Shown here: in pieces, positions 24,801 to 33,171 of the stretch
How the letters are laid out: each line of letters starts with the position of its first letter
Position numbering within the stretch: the stretch's first letter is position 1
Assembly (NCBI RefSeq): GCF_002551005.1
Contig: NZ_NVOY01000017.1
Span: forward strand, 1-45,216
Source of the DNA: Bacillus pseudomycoides
GTDB lineage: Bacteria > Bacillota > Bacilli > Bacillales > Bacillaceae_G
Reading direction: 5' to 3'
Length of the DNA stretch: 45,216 nt
The notes under the pieces: model-generated
The model's database searches: none
Told to the model about the DNA's origin: nothing
The model's input: the letters and a program-made list of their open reading frames with translations, nothing else
Made by a program: the position numbers and the translations under genes

Positions 24801-26123
24801 TTGGAAATATTTAATTTAGTTATGATTGCGATTTTAATCGCATTTACTGGATTTTTCGTGGCAGCAGAGTTTGCTATGGTTAAGGTGCGTCCAAGCCGTA
24901 TTGACCAACTTGTTGCAGAAGGAAAACGAGGTTCATTAGCAGCCAAAAAGGTAACAGCAAATTTAGATGAATATTTATCGGCGTGTCAGTTAGGGATAAC
25001 TATTACAGCTCTTGCGCTCGGATCGCTTGGAGAGCCTACGGTTCATCGCTTATTACAACCGTTATTTCAAGATCTGCATTTACCAGAAACAGCTGCGAAT
25101 TCAATATCGTATATTCTTGCATTTGCAACGGTTACCTTTTTACATGTTGTTGTTGGTGAGCTAGCACCGAAAACATTAGCAATTCAAAAAGCAGAAACAA
25201 TTACAATGTTGTTTGCAGCACCGCTTATTATGTTTTACAAAATCATGTTCCCATTTATTTGGATGTTAAATAAATCAGCGCGTCTTGTAACTGGTTTATT
25301 CGGATTAAAACCAGCTTCTGAGCATGAGGTAGCGCACTCGGAAGAAGAATTACGCTTAATTCTTTCAGAGAGCTATGAAAATGGGGAAATTAATCAGGCG
25401 GAGTATAAATATGTAAACAATATCTTTGAATTTGATAATCGTATTGCAAAAGAGATTATGGTGCCGCGGACAGAAATCGTTGGTTTCTATCTTGAAGATT
25501 CAGTAGAAGATCATATGAAAGTTATCCGAAGTGAAAAGTATACACGTTACCCAATCTTTGGAGAAGATAAAGATGATATTATCGGTATGGTGAACGTAAA
25601 AGATTTCTTTATTCGTTATATGAAAAATGATAAAGAAGATTTGCGATCTATCAAAACATTTATGCGTCCTATTATTGAAGTAATGGAGACAATTCCAATC
25701 CATGATTTACTTCTACAAATGCAAAAGAAGAGAATTCCAATGGCTGTATTATACGATGAATATGGCGGGACAGCCGGAATTGTGACGCTTGAAGATATAT
25801 TAGAAGAAATTGTTGGTGAAATTCGTGATGAATATGATGAAGATGAGCATCCTCCAATTCATCACGTTGATGAGCATCATAAAATTGTTGATGGAAAAGT
25901 ATTGATTAGTGAGATTCAAGATTTATTTGGATTACACATTGATGAAGTAGAAGTTGATACAATTGGCGGTTGGGTGATGACACAAAATCACGAAATTCAA
26001 GAAGGACAATCCGTTGAAACAGAAGGATACGAATTTAAAGTTTTAGAAAAAGACGCACATCAAATTAAGCGTATTGAAATTCGTAAAATGGATGTACAAC
26101 AAGAGGAAGCAGCAACTGTATAG
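24801..26123 (+). CDS. CNNM/CBS/CorC-HlyC membrane protein
   Basis: The 440-residue protein has an N-terminal DUF21/CNNM membrane domain (residues 1-180, four hydrophobic segments, with LACQLGITITALALGSLGEP-type small-residue motifs), a pair of CBS domains (about 205-330, VPRTEIVGF and RIPMAVLYDEYGGTAGIVT), and a C-terminal CorC/HlyC domain (about 345-430). Such proteins bind adenine nucleotides through CBS and are implicated in Mg2+ or other cation efflux. Older names call them hemolysins. The TTG start is inferred from the reading frame and AAGGGGGA. A terminator overlaps the stop. Confidence 0.92.
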   Translation: MEIFNLVMIAILIAFTGFFVAAEFAMVKVRPSRIDQLVAEGKRGSLAAKKVTANLDEYLSACQLGITITALALGSLGEPTVHRLLQPLFQDLHLPETAANSISYILAFATVTFLHVVVGELAPKTLAIQKAETITMLFAAPLIMFYKIMFPFIWMLNKSARLVTGLFGLKPASEHEVAHSEEELRLILSESYENGEINQAEYKYVNNIFEFDNRIAKEIMVPRTEIVGFYLEDSVEDHMKVIRSEKYTRYPIFGEDKDDIIGMVNVKDFFIRYMKNDKEDLRSIKTFMRPIIEVMETIPIHDLLLQMQKKRIPMAVLYDEYGGTAGIVTLEDILEEIVGEIRDEYDEDEHPPIHHVDEHHKIVDGKVLISEIQDLFGLHIDEVEVDTIGGWVMTQNHEIQEGQSVETEGYEFKVLEKDAHQIKRIEIRKMDVQQEEAATV

Positions 26124-26136
26124 TTGCTGCTTTTTT
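26107..26136 (+). terminator. Terminator overlapping the stop codon of the CorC-like gene
   Basis: AAGCAGCAACT (26107-26117) pairs with AGTTGCTGCTT (26122-26132) and is followed by T6. The TAG stop lies at the loop. Confidence 0.85.
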
Positions 26137-26223
26137 AGACTATTTAAAAAAAGTTGTAGATTGAAAAAGTGTTTTTATATATAAACATCTTTTGTTTCCA
26201 CAATTCTTTTTCTCGTTAGTGTA

Positions 26224-27081
26224 TTAAGTTGTTTTCAGAGTAGATGTATTTAGTACAAATTCCTGAATTACACGCTTAAGTTCATCTTTGTTTTCTAAAT
26301 AAGGATGATGCTTATCTTCTAGTATAGTAACAGACATGTTAGGAAACTTAAACTTTTTATAGTGTTCGGGTCCAATAGCATCATCATATTTGCCGCTAAT
26401 TACAAGGATTGGCACTGAAATTTCAGGTGTAATTTGAGTATAATCTTTAAAAAATTCAGTGGCAGTATGGACATAATCACGAAAATCAGAACGGTGTTTA
26501 AGGTTCTTATCTAAGCCTTCTAAAATTTCAAGGTTTTTTCTATCGATAAACTGCAAATCGTAATATTTCCTCATTTCTAGTAGTTTTTCAGCTGTTGTAA
26601 AGAAGTCCTTATAGAAAGACTCAATTGATTCATAAGAATCCAAAACAGGGTCTTCTCCTAACCATTTCTTTCCGATATTCATTTGGTGTAAGTTTGTTTC
26701 TCGCTTGTTTAGAGTACAATTAATCAAGATTAAATTTAGAACACGATTTGGGTATTGTTTAACGTAGTTAGTAGCTAAAATACCACCAAATGAGTGCCCC
26801 ATCACAATCCATTTATGAATATCTAATTCTTGTCTAATTTCTTCAATATCCAAAAGCAACCTGTGTAATGAGTAATCTCTTTTAGAATCAAGTGAAGAGC
26901 GACCACACCCTCGTTGATCAAGGTAATGCATATTCATAAAATCTTCTAAAATTGGACTGGCCGTCATTTCAAAAGGGTAACTCCAATAACCAGGTCCTCC
27001 ATGTAAGAAAATACAAGGTATTCCTTGTCCACTTATACTTACATGCAAGGTGACTCCATCACTTGTCATTATATCTTTCAT
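26224..27081 (-). CDS. Alpha/beta hydrolase, proline iminopeptidase-like (S33)
   Basis: The 285-residue protein has HGGPG (residues 27-31, oxyanion hole), YLDQRGCGRS typical of prolyl aminopeptidases, the nucleophile elbow MGHSFGG (Ser97), a candidate catalytic Asp in SGKYDDAIG, and a His in DKHHPYLEN. Family members release N-terminal proline or hydrolyse related amides and esters. No signal peptide is present. The ATG lies downstream of a GGGGG-containing site. The exact substrate is not known. Confidence 0.85.
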   Translation of the reverse strand: MKDIMTSDGVTLHVSISGQGIPCIFLHGGPGYWSYPFEMTASPILEDFMNMHYLDQRGCGRSSLDSKRDYSLHRLLLDIEEIRQELDIHKWIVMGHSFGGILATNYVKQYPNRVLNLILINCTLNKRETNLHQMNIGKKWLGEDPVLDSYESIESFYKDFFTTAEKLLEMRKYYDLQFIDRKNLEILEGLDKNLKHRSDFRDYVHTATEFFKDYTQITPEISVPILVISGKYDDAIGPEHYKKFKFPNMSVTILEDKHHPYLENKDELKRVIQEFVLNTSTLKTT

Positions 27082-27197
27082 TTACTGCTTCCCCCTTAAG
27101 ATAGACTTTACACCTTTAATAGTTCGGGGTATCTATTGAAAAACCTACTAAAATAAATTGTATATCGTATTTAGGATAGTCTTTTATTTTATGAAGT

Positions 27198-27284
27198 TTA
27201 ACAAGAATAAAGGAGTTTAATTAAATCATCGATGTTCATTTTAAAATGTTTTTCTAATTGGGCCGCCGTCACATACCCATCAAG
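27198..27284 (-). pseudogene. C-terminal remnant of an unidentified gene
   Basis: This 28-codon stretch reads LDGYVTAAQLEKHFKMNIDD and then LIKLLYSC before a stop. The composition is protein-like, with amphipathic helices, but there is no start codon, and a stop lies just upstream at the boundary with an IS-end-like sequence. It looks like the tail of a gene cut by an insertion. The parent family is not recognised. Confidence 0.4.
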
Positions 27285-27288
27285 CTAA
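27271..27288. repeat. Candidate IS231-type terminal inverted repeat remnant
   Basis: ACATACCCATCAAGCTAA resembles the IS231/MIC231 end sequence as I remember it (CATGCCCATCAA followed by a TTAA-containing part), with about two mismatches. Its outer side abuts the gene remnant at 27198-27284, as expected for an insertion boundary. Recognised from memory, not by search. Confidence 0.35.
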
Positions 27289-27625
27289 TATTTTGAAATT
27301 CCCCATAACGAAAATTTAATTTTTTACAGTTATTTATGAGAATGTGACCTATTTTTTTCGTTTTGAGGTAACTCGTTCTTTTTAATTTGCTGGCGATGGA
27401 GTGTTACCCCCTTATAGAAGGTGACAATTTTGTAAGAATACAATCTTAATTTGTAAGACAAATACATGTCTTCTTTAACCATATTCTTCTAAAATAACAT
27501 ATGAACTCGTACAAAAAACACTACATTTCAATTGAACAATGTATAAGAAGGAATTAAAGTGCATGAAGACATTAATACGTGTTACAACTCTATAACCTTA
27601 ATGCTGTTAATAGTACCTTAGACTA

Positions 27626-27653
27626 TTGACAGTGTATACGCACAGTCTACTCT
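27626..27653 (+). promoter_or_regulatory. Promoter-like sequence for the serine hydrolase gene
   Basis: TTGACA (27626-27631) and TACTCT (27648-27653) are spaced by 16 bp, about 75 bp upstream of the ATG. The -35 is perfect and the -10 is weak. Confidence 0.4.
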
Positions 27654-27727
27654 AAAGATTGGAGAAGTAGCCACCGTAAGCGACAAGCTTACATGAAAAG
27701 CATAAATTTAATCAAGGGGAATCGATA

Positions 27728-29221
27728 ATGAAACAATCAGTAAGATTTTGTATGTTAATGTTTGCTATGATTCTGGCAGTTAGTGGCTTCACATCCAAAA
27801 TGGCTAACGCCGATTCAAGTGAAAAAATTCAAAAGATCGAAAAGTTTGTTGAAGAGCAAAGAAGTATTAGTAAAATTCCAGGGATATCGTTAGTTATTGT
27901 AGAGAAGGGGAAAACGGTTTATCAAAAAGGCTTCGGGTACGCTGATGTAAAGGCACAGACACCTGTGACCTCTAATACGTTATTTGAAATCGGATCTACA
28001 ACGAAAGCATTTACAGGTCTAGCCATTCTACAATTAGAAAAAGAAGGGCTGTTAAAACGATCAGATGATGTCCGGAAGTATATCCCATGGTTAGAGTTAA
28101 AATATAATGGAGAACCGCAGGCGATTACTTTGAATCAGCTGCTTCATCATACTAGCGGGATAGCTTCTAATTCTATAACACAAATTTCTGAAAGTAATGC
28201 AGATAACGCCCTTGAGTTGACCGTAAGAACATTACTGAATCAGCAATTAGATCGAAAGCCAGGTAGCTCTTGGGAATATGCGACAATCAATTATGATATA
28301 CTGGGACTCGTTATCGAGAGCGTAACGAATCGGCCCTATGATTTATATATGAAAAAACAGATATTAGAGCCGATCGGTATGAAAGAATCGTTCGTTGGGC
28401 TACATCAAGTTCAGTCCACTGAAATGGCTTCCGGCTATAAAAGAGGATTTATGAAAGAGCAGTCTTACACGCCGCCTATTTATCGTGGGAACATACCAGC
28501 TGGATATGTTATCAGCAATACGAATGATATAGCGAAATGGATGAAACTACAATTAGGAAACGATTCAAGCAATGCGATCGACAAGCAACTTATTCAAGAA
28601 TCACATATCCCTGATCAGTCAGTGGAGCCTTTTGATAAGAATACCTACTATGCCAGCGGATGGGGAGTTATGAAAAAAAACGAAAAACAATATATTTTTC
28701 ATGCTGGAGAGAACCCAACATTTACTTCATATTTCATCATGCAACCTGATGAAGAATTAGGGATAGCAATTCTGTCCAATATGAATACGAGTTATACGAC
28801 AGCCATAGGTCAAGGCGTAATGGATCTATGGGAGGGAAACAATGTTACTAATAACCATTCCGACAATTATCAAAAGATGGATAGAGTTGTGACCATCCTG
28901 TGTATTGTAGTTGGCTGTTTTGGATTATTTTTTATCATACTATCGCTAAGAATAATGAGGCAGCTTGTTAGAAAACAACGAATTAAGACACCATTAAACG
29001 TAAAGAGGGTCTTGCTATTATCCATTCATACATTGATTGTAGCTACGCTCTTGACACTTACGATCACATTTCCGAAAATTTTGGGGGTGTCTTGGGCATT
29101 TATTAAAGTATGGGCCCCGACAACGATTCCAGTAATTATTTATAGTGTTATAGCGGTGAGTATAATTTATTATTTGTTTGGATTATTGCTTGTTTTTACA
29201 AAAAAAATAAAATTGAATTAA
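27728..29221 (+). CDS. Membrane-anchored serine hydrolase (S12, beta-lactamase/PBP-like)
   Basis: The 497-residue protein has a signal peptide (cleavage near residue 28, after MANA) and an S12 catalytic domain with nucleophile Ser90-x-x-Lys93 (GSTTKAF). The YxN position reads YAT (EYATINYDILG), and the KTG-like triad reads HAG (FHAGENP). Three hydrophobic segments near the C-terminus (about 382-405, 425-445 and 468-492) tether the domain to the membrane. Relatives include FmtA/PbpX-like proteins and D-peptidases acting on cell-wall peptides or D-amino-acid esters. The gene is monocistronic, with a 20-bp-stem terminator just after it, and lies between two IS231-like scars, so it may be a mobile passenger. 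Confidence 0.88.
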   Translation: MKQSVRFCMLMFAMILAVSGFTSKMANADSSEKIQKIEKFVEEQRSISKIPGISLVIVEKGKTVYQKGFGYADVKAQTPVTSNTLFEIGSTTKAFTGLAILQLEKEGLLKRSDDVRKYIPWLELKYNGEPQAITLNQLLHHTSGIASNSITQISESNADNALELTVRTLLNQQLDRKPGSSWEYATINYDILGLVIESVTNRPYDLYMKKQILEPIGMKESFVGLHQVQSTEMASGYKRGFMKEQSYTPPIYRGNIPAGYVISNTNDIAKWMKLQLGNDSSNAIDKQLIQESHIPDQSVEPFDKNTYYASGWGVMKKNEKQYIFHAGENPTFTSYFIMQPDEELGIAILSNMNTSYTTAIGQGVMDLWEGNNVTNNHSDNYQKMDRVVTILCIVVGCFGLFFIILSLRIMRQLVRKQRIKTPLNVKRVLLLSIHTLIVATLLTLTITFPKILGVSWAFIKVWAPTTIPVIIYSVIAVSIIYYLFGLLLVFTKKIKLN

Positions 29222-29268
29222 AGACGAAAAAGATTTAGTCTAAACAATTTCAGCAATAATGAGGTAAT

Positions 29269-29318
29269 AAAAAAATCCAAATTTATCAATTTTAACACTG
29301 ATAAATTTGGATTTTTTT
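29269..29318. terminator. Strong bidirectional terminator
   Basis: A 20-bp perfect stem (29269-29288 with 29299-29318; AAAAAAATCCAAATTTATCA and its complement) with a 10-nt loop. It follows the serine hydrolase gene. Confidence 0.88.
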
Positions 29319-29394
29319 GAGATTTCCTTAACGGATTGCAGCTACATCGTTATTTTTTTGTATAAATATACAGAAAAGGATGGTGATTTTTGCA

Positions 29395-29457
29395 TGAATT
29401 TATCGATTTCTGATGAACTTGAATTGTTTTCTAAAGAATTTTTAAAGAAAAAATAAA
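29395..29457 (+). mobile_element. IS231-type (IS4 family) transposase N-terminal remnant
   Basis: The ATG at 29395 encodes MNLSISDELELFSKEFLKKK and then stops. MNLSI-x-DELELF-x-KEL is the N-terminus of IS231-group transposases of the B. cereus group. Only about 16 matching codons survive; the remaining 450 or so are absent and no right end is seen. The leader upstream (AGAAAAGGATGGTGATTTTTG) also resembles an IS231 5' untranslated region. This is a dead scar, recognised from memory of the family. Confidence 0.6.
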
Positions 29458-29551
29458 TGATTACTTCATTGTTTGTGTAAAATATTCTTAATTATTTGTA
29501 AATATGTTAAAATGGAAAATGCGTCTTTTAAAGCGAGAGGGGGGATGGGAT

Positions 29552-30268
29552 ATGAATAAACAGCAAATTATTGATGCATACGATATACTAGCCGATCATT
29601 ACGAACATAGAGTAGATCATGAGAGTCCGTATAATACAGATTATGAACGTCCGGCTATGATGAGTCAGTTGCCTAGCAATATGAAAGGAAGACATGTACT
29701 CGATGCGGGTTGTGCAGCAGGATGGTATACAGAGCAGTTTTTAAATAGGGGAGCAAATGTAACCGCGATTGATGTTAGTGGTGAGATGGTTGCGGCAACA
29801 AAAAGAAGAATAGGAGAGAAAGCAGAGGTTTTTCAACTAGATTTTGAAAATAAGTTACCTTTTGCAGATCGTACATATGATTATATTGTTAGTTCGTTAG
29901 CTCTTCATTATATTGCAAATTGGGAAACAACTTTCGCTGAATTTGCGAGATTATTAAAACCAAGCGGAACATTTTTGTTCTCCGTTCATCATCCAACAAT
30001 GGATATTCATTTATCAGAGAATAAACAGTACTTTAACCGCGAATTTCTTCACGATAGATGGAAGAAAAGTGATAAGTATGTTGATATGTACTTTTACCGC
30101 CGGCCGCTGCAAGATATTATAAATGATACACTTCATCACTTCGAGATTGAAAAAATGATTGAACCGATCCCTACAGAACAATTAAGAAAAAATTACCCAT
30201 CATCTTATGAGAAATTATTAAAACAACCAAGTTTTTTAATTATAAAAGGAAAGAAAAAGAGAGTCTAA
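29552..30268 (+). CDS. Class I SAM-dependent methyltransferase
   Basis: The protein of about 238 residues has motif I HVLDAGCAAGWYTEQFLNRG, the strand-2 acidic end TAIDVSGEMV, motif II VFQLDFENKLPFADRTYDYI, and LLKPSGTFLFSVHHP after them, as in Methyltransf_11 (UbiE-like) enzymes. The substrate is unknown. The ATG at 29552 follows GAGAGGGGGG. The open frame reaches 29504 without another ribosome binding site. Monocistronic. Confidence 0.9.
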   Translation: MNKQQIIDAYDILADHYEHRVDHESPYNTDYERPAMMSQLPSNMKGRHVLDAGCAAGWYTEQFLNRGANVTAIDVSGEMVAATKRRIGEKAEVFQLDFENKLPFADRTYDYIVSSLALHYIANWETTFAEFARLLKPSGTFLFSVHHPTMDIHLSENKQYFNREFLHDRWKKSDKYVDMYFYRRPLQDIINDTLHHFEIEKMIEPIPTEQLRKNYPSSYEKLLKQPSFLIIKGKKKRV

Positions 30269-30359
30269 GATTGTAATATTAATCGCCGTGTAAGGTTCTA
30301 CGAGGTTAAACCCTAGATTTGTGTATAATATAAAATCACAGTAATTTCAGGAGGAAATT

Positions 30360-30932
30360 ATGTATACATGCATTTATATGGTAAGACATGGTGAATCATC
30401 TAAAACAGAAGGTAACGAACGAACGCGTGGATTGACTGAGAAGGGGAAGCTTGATGCAAATAGAGTAACTGAATTATTGAAAGATGAAGGAGTAGACACA
30501 TTCATTTCCAGCCCATATAGCCGAGCTATGTTGACAATTGAGGAGTTAGCTCATTTTTATGAGAAAGAAATATTAATAGACGAAAATCTTAGAGAATGTA
30601 TGTTTACAAGTGAAGACACGATAATGTCAGATAAGGAATTGTATCCACTTGTAAAGAAGATGTTTTCGAGTCCAAATTTTTTAATACGCGGGGGAGAATC
30701 AAAAGGAGATTGTCAGAACCGTGCTGTGGCAGTATTGAATGAGATATTAACAGATTTTAAAGGGTATAAAATTGTAATTGGAACTCATGGACTTGTCATG
30801 ACTTTAATGATGGAATACTTTGATCGTCAATATGGATATGAATTTTTAATGGAGACTTCAAAACCGGATGTATATAGGATGAAATTTAACGGTGAGCAAT
30901 TAATTGATATAAAGAGATTATGGACAGAATGA
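30360..30932 (+). CDS. Histidine phosphatase family protein
   Basis: The 190-residue protein starts MYTCIYMVRHGES, with the RHG phosphohistidine motif (His10), then SSPYSRAMLTIE with the conserved Arg, LRECMFTSED, and the late VIGTHGLVMTLMM with the second catalytic His. This is the phosphoglycerate-mutase-like/broad-specificity phosphatase group. The substrate is unknown. The ATG follows CAGGAGG. A strong terminator follows. Confidence 0.9.
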   Translation: MYTCIYMVRHGESSKTEGNERTRGLTEKGKLDANRVTELLKDEGVDTFISSPYSRAMLTIEELAHFYEKEILIDENLRECMFTSEDTIMSDKELYPLVKKMFSSPNFLIRGGESKGDCQNRAVAVLNEILTDFKGYKIVIGTHGLVMTLMMEYFDRQYGYEFLMETSKPDVYRMKFNGEQLIDIKRLWTE

Positions 30933-30947
30933 TTTTGATTATCACTT

Positions 30948-30982
30948 AAAAAATGCGAGGCTGAGTAGCTTCGCATTTTTTT
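30948..30982. terminator. Bidirectional terminator
   Basis: AAAAAATGCGA (30948-30958) pairs with TCGCATTTTTT (30971-30981), with an inner GCT/AGC pair. It lies between the convergent phosphatase and YqfO-like genes. Confidence 0.85.
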
Positions 30983-31003
30983 ACAAATTGTATAATGTCT
31001 TAC

Positions 31004-31324
31004 TTAGAATAATAATGGCAATACATGAATTACAGGTTCTTCATATGGATGAATACTTTTAATAATACGTAATACTTCTTCGATTTTCTCATACAAACAT
31101 CTAAATTCCATTTTGCATTCAGTTCCAAAGCATATTTCACCTGTAGTACCATGAAAAGGTTTCGCTTCTTCTAGTGGCCTCCAAGATCCTTGAACAAATG
31201 AGTAAGAAATAACATGATCATATTTACCTACCGTTAAAATGCCAATTTCGTTTAGTTTATTTCTCAATGTTTCAATGTATTCTTCTGGTAATAACACTTC
31301 AACTTTTGCAAATGTAAATTTCAT
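31004..31324 (-). CDS. YqfO-like stand-alone PII/CutA-type domain protein
   Basis: The 106-residue protein has the pattern of the ferredoxin-like domain inserted in B. subtilis YqfO-type Nif3 proteins. It starts FTFAKVEVLLPEEYIETLRN, has the GSWRPLEEAKPF loop, and ends with the signature IKSIHPYEEPVIHVLPL. As an independent protein its function is unknown. The ATG lies 3 nt after the stop of the DUF5391-like gene, with its AAGGAGCTG site inside that gene's end, so the two are translationally coupled. Confidence 0.8.
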   Translation of the reverse strand: MKFTFAKVEVLLPEEYIETLRNKLNEIGILTVGKYDHVISYSFVQGSWRPLEEAKPFHGTTGEICFGTECKMEFRCLYEKIEEVLRIIKSIHPYEEPVIHVLPLLF

Positions 31325-31327
31325 GTT

Positions 31328-31738
31328 TCAGCTCCTTGAAATTTGATGAGTCGGTTTTGATGAGGAACGAAAAGCTATGATATACCACATAACATTGCCG
31401 ATTAATGTAGCTATACAAAGAACTAGTAAAGTAGTGGATAGTCCCATCGTTAAGATGATTACAAGTACTGTCAGGCTCATGAGGATTCCAAAGCCACAAA
31501 AAACAGCCATGACGAACTTCATGATGTGCACGCCTGCCATATATATAATTAAGGGCAAAATATAAAATATAAGTACCATACCTATACTTGCCCATATATT
31601 GGAAGTACCGAACTTATTAGCGTTAGGTCCAGAATCCGCAAGTGGAGAAAGTGAAGCCGCAACTAACATAGCGCAAAAGAGTAATGCAGAAACTAAAGTC
31701 ATGAAAATAACACGAGATTTGTTTGTTTCCTTTGTCAT
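31328..31738 (-). CDS. DUF5391-like four-helix membrane protein
   Basis: The protein of about 136 residues has four hydrophobic segments (about residues 10-28, 48-68, 72-95 and 98-120) and a short basic N-terminus (TKETNKSRV). It resembles the small DUF5391 family common in the B. cereus group, with no known function. The ATG at 31738 follows AAAGGA. The longer open frame to 31840 encodes an unlikely extension. Operon with the YqfO-like gene. Confidence 0.65.
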   Translation of the reverse strand: MTKETNKSRVIFMTLVSALLFCAMLVAASLSPLADSGPNANKFGTSNIWASIGMVLIFYILPLIIYMAGVHIMKFVMAVFCGFGILMSLTVLVIILTMGLSTTLLVLCIATLIGNVMWYIIAFRSSSKPTHQISRS

Positions 31739-31851
31739 AATGTATTTCATTCCTTTCAATGCATTGTATTCTCTTTTTATAGTATAACAGATATATGAAA
31801 ATAAGGTTATTTTTGGTTTTAAGGTAGATTGACATAACATATGTGAAAGTA

Positions 31852-31888
31852 AAAACAGAGTATGTAAGAACGTTACATACTCTGTTTT
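31852..31888. terminator. Bidirectional terminator
   Basis: AAAACAGAGTATGTAA (31852-31867) pairs perfectly with TTACATACTCTGTTTT (31873-31888) around a 5-nt loop. The stop codon of the MFS gene lies within the stem. Confidence 0.85.
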
Positions 31889-33060
31889 ATATGCAATAGA
31901 TTTTCATTCGTTTTAACAGTTCGATATAAAAAATGAAGAAGTGAAAATCCAACAATGCCTAAAAGACCAAAAAGAATCCAAGGAAGACTCATATCTTGCC
32001 AATACTTCGTAAAGAAAGTTCCTGTATAGTTTCCAATCGTAAAGCCTATGGCAAGTGATAGTTGAAAGAAACCAAAATAGGTTGCTGTGTATTTTTCGTT
32101 ACTAAAGTTCGCAACCGCAATATCGGCATTCGGTAATACAAGTGTTTCTCCGATCGTAAATAAAATGACACACGCTAGCAGCCAATATGGATGAAAAGAA
32201 AATGGGATGAGAAGAAAAGATAGCCCCATTAGTAACACACCATACTTAACAAGAGACAGCGCATGATATTTTTTGAAGAGATATTTAAATGCAATCATAA
32301 ATAAAAAACCTGTAATTGCGTTTACTGTAATAACGAGTCCTACTAAGTTTTGATCGTGGCTTATGTTATTCATATGAAGTGGTAATGCAACCGTAAGTTG
32401 TGTAAACATCGTATAAAAAAACACCATGATGAGTGAAAAAGATAGAAAAGGTTTATTTTGTCCAGCAACTTTTATTCCTGTTAAAAGTTGTGTTTCGTAC
32501 ACAGTAACATGAAAGTGAGATCTAAGAAGAAAGAATAGGAATGCTAAAATTAACATGAGTGATCCGGTAAATATAAAAGGATACATAGGATTCGATTGTA
32601 GGAATATACTCCCTACAATCGGCCCAATAATTGCTCCGCCGTTTAGAAAGAGGTTTAGGTATGTAAAGGTATCTTTTCTTATATGAGCTGGTTGAGAGCC
32701 AAAGACAGCACGTGCAGAAGGTTCATAAAATGCTGTCCCAAATCCAATGAATATTGTTGCAAGCATAATGGCATGAAATCCTGAAAATATTCCTAATGAA
32801 AGAAAACCAATACCTCGTAAAATCATTCCAATTATCATCATAGTAATATAGCCAATCCGATCGGCAAGTATTCCAGTACATAACGGAAATATACGAGAGG
32901 TAATGGTAAGGGCTGTTAATATGGTGCCAACTTGCATAGCAGAGAAATGTAAAGAATTAGATAAATAGATAGCTAGAAATGCCATCACAGCAAAATGACC
33001 AAGTGTCATAAAAAAAGACGAAAATAATACAAAACGAATAGGTAATGAAAAAGACCTCAA
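31873..33060 (-). CDS. MFS transporter
   Basis: The protein of about 395 residues has 12 hydrophobic segments. The loop 2/3 motif GILADRIGYITMMIIG fits the G-x3-D-R-x-G-x4 signature, and GFGTAFYEPSARAVFG resembles the motif-C/loop region of drug antiporters. It resembles the Bacillus MdtH/YttB-like exporter group; the substrate is unknown. The TTG at 33060 lies about 10 nt after AAGGAGGG. The GTG two codons upstream abuts that site, and longer frames to 33186 run over the promoter. It is divergent from a CGNR zinc-finger gene, which may be its regulator. Confidence 0.87.
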   Translation of the reverse strand: MRSFSLPIRFVLFSSFFMTLGHFAVMAFLAIYLSNSLHFSAMQVGTILTALTITSRIFPLCTGILADRIGYITMMIIGMILRGIGFLSLGIFSGFHAIMLATIFIGFGTAFYEPSARAVFGSQPAHIRKDTFTYLNLFLNGGAIIGPIVGSIFLQSNPMYPFIFTGSLMLILAFLFFLLRSHFHVTVYETQLLTGIKVAGQNKPFLSFSLIMVFFYTMFTQLTVALPLHMNNISHDQNLVGLVITVNAITGFLFMIAFKYLFKKYHALSLVKYGVLLMGLSFLLIPFSFHPYWLLACVILFTIGETLVLPNADIAVANFSNEKYTATYFGFFQLSLAIGFTIGNYTGTFFTKYWQDMSLPWILFGLLGIVGFSLLHFLYRTVKTNENLLHIKQSM

Positions 33061-33171
33061 AGTTGTCACCCTCCTTGTTAACCATCTATTTTTTTTAGCG
33101 GTTAACGATTTTATGTTATGATTATACTGGAAATACGAAATAAAGTAAACTATGGAAAGTTGGTGGTGATT

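Larger units (their letters stand above)
27082..27727. other. Long intergenic region with gene and IS scars
   Basis: About 646 bp without an intact gene. It contains the 3' end of an unidentified reading frame (27198-27284, minus strand), an IS231-like terminal repeat candidate (about 27271-27288), AT-rich filler, and a promoter-like pair (27626-27653) for the serine hydrolase. Confidence 0.6.

Noticed and set aside
27300-27600. Possible riboswitch or leader in the long intergenic region
   Set aside because: No conserved riboswitch core or stable nested pairing was seen; the region is better explained as IS-derived or decayed DNA.
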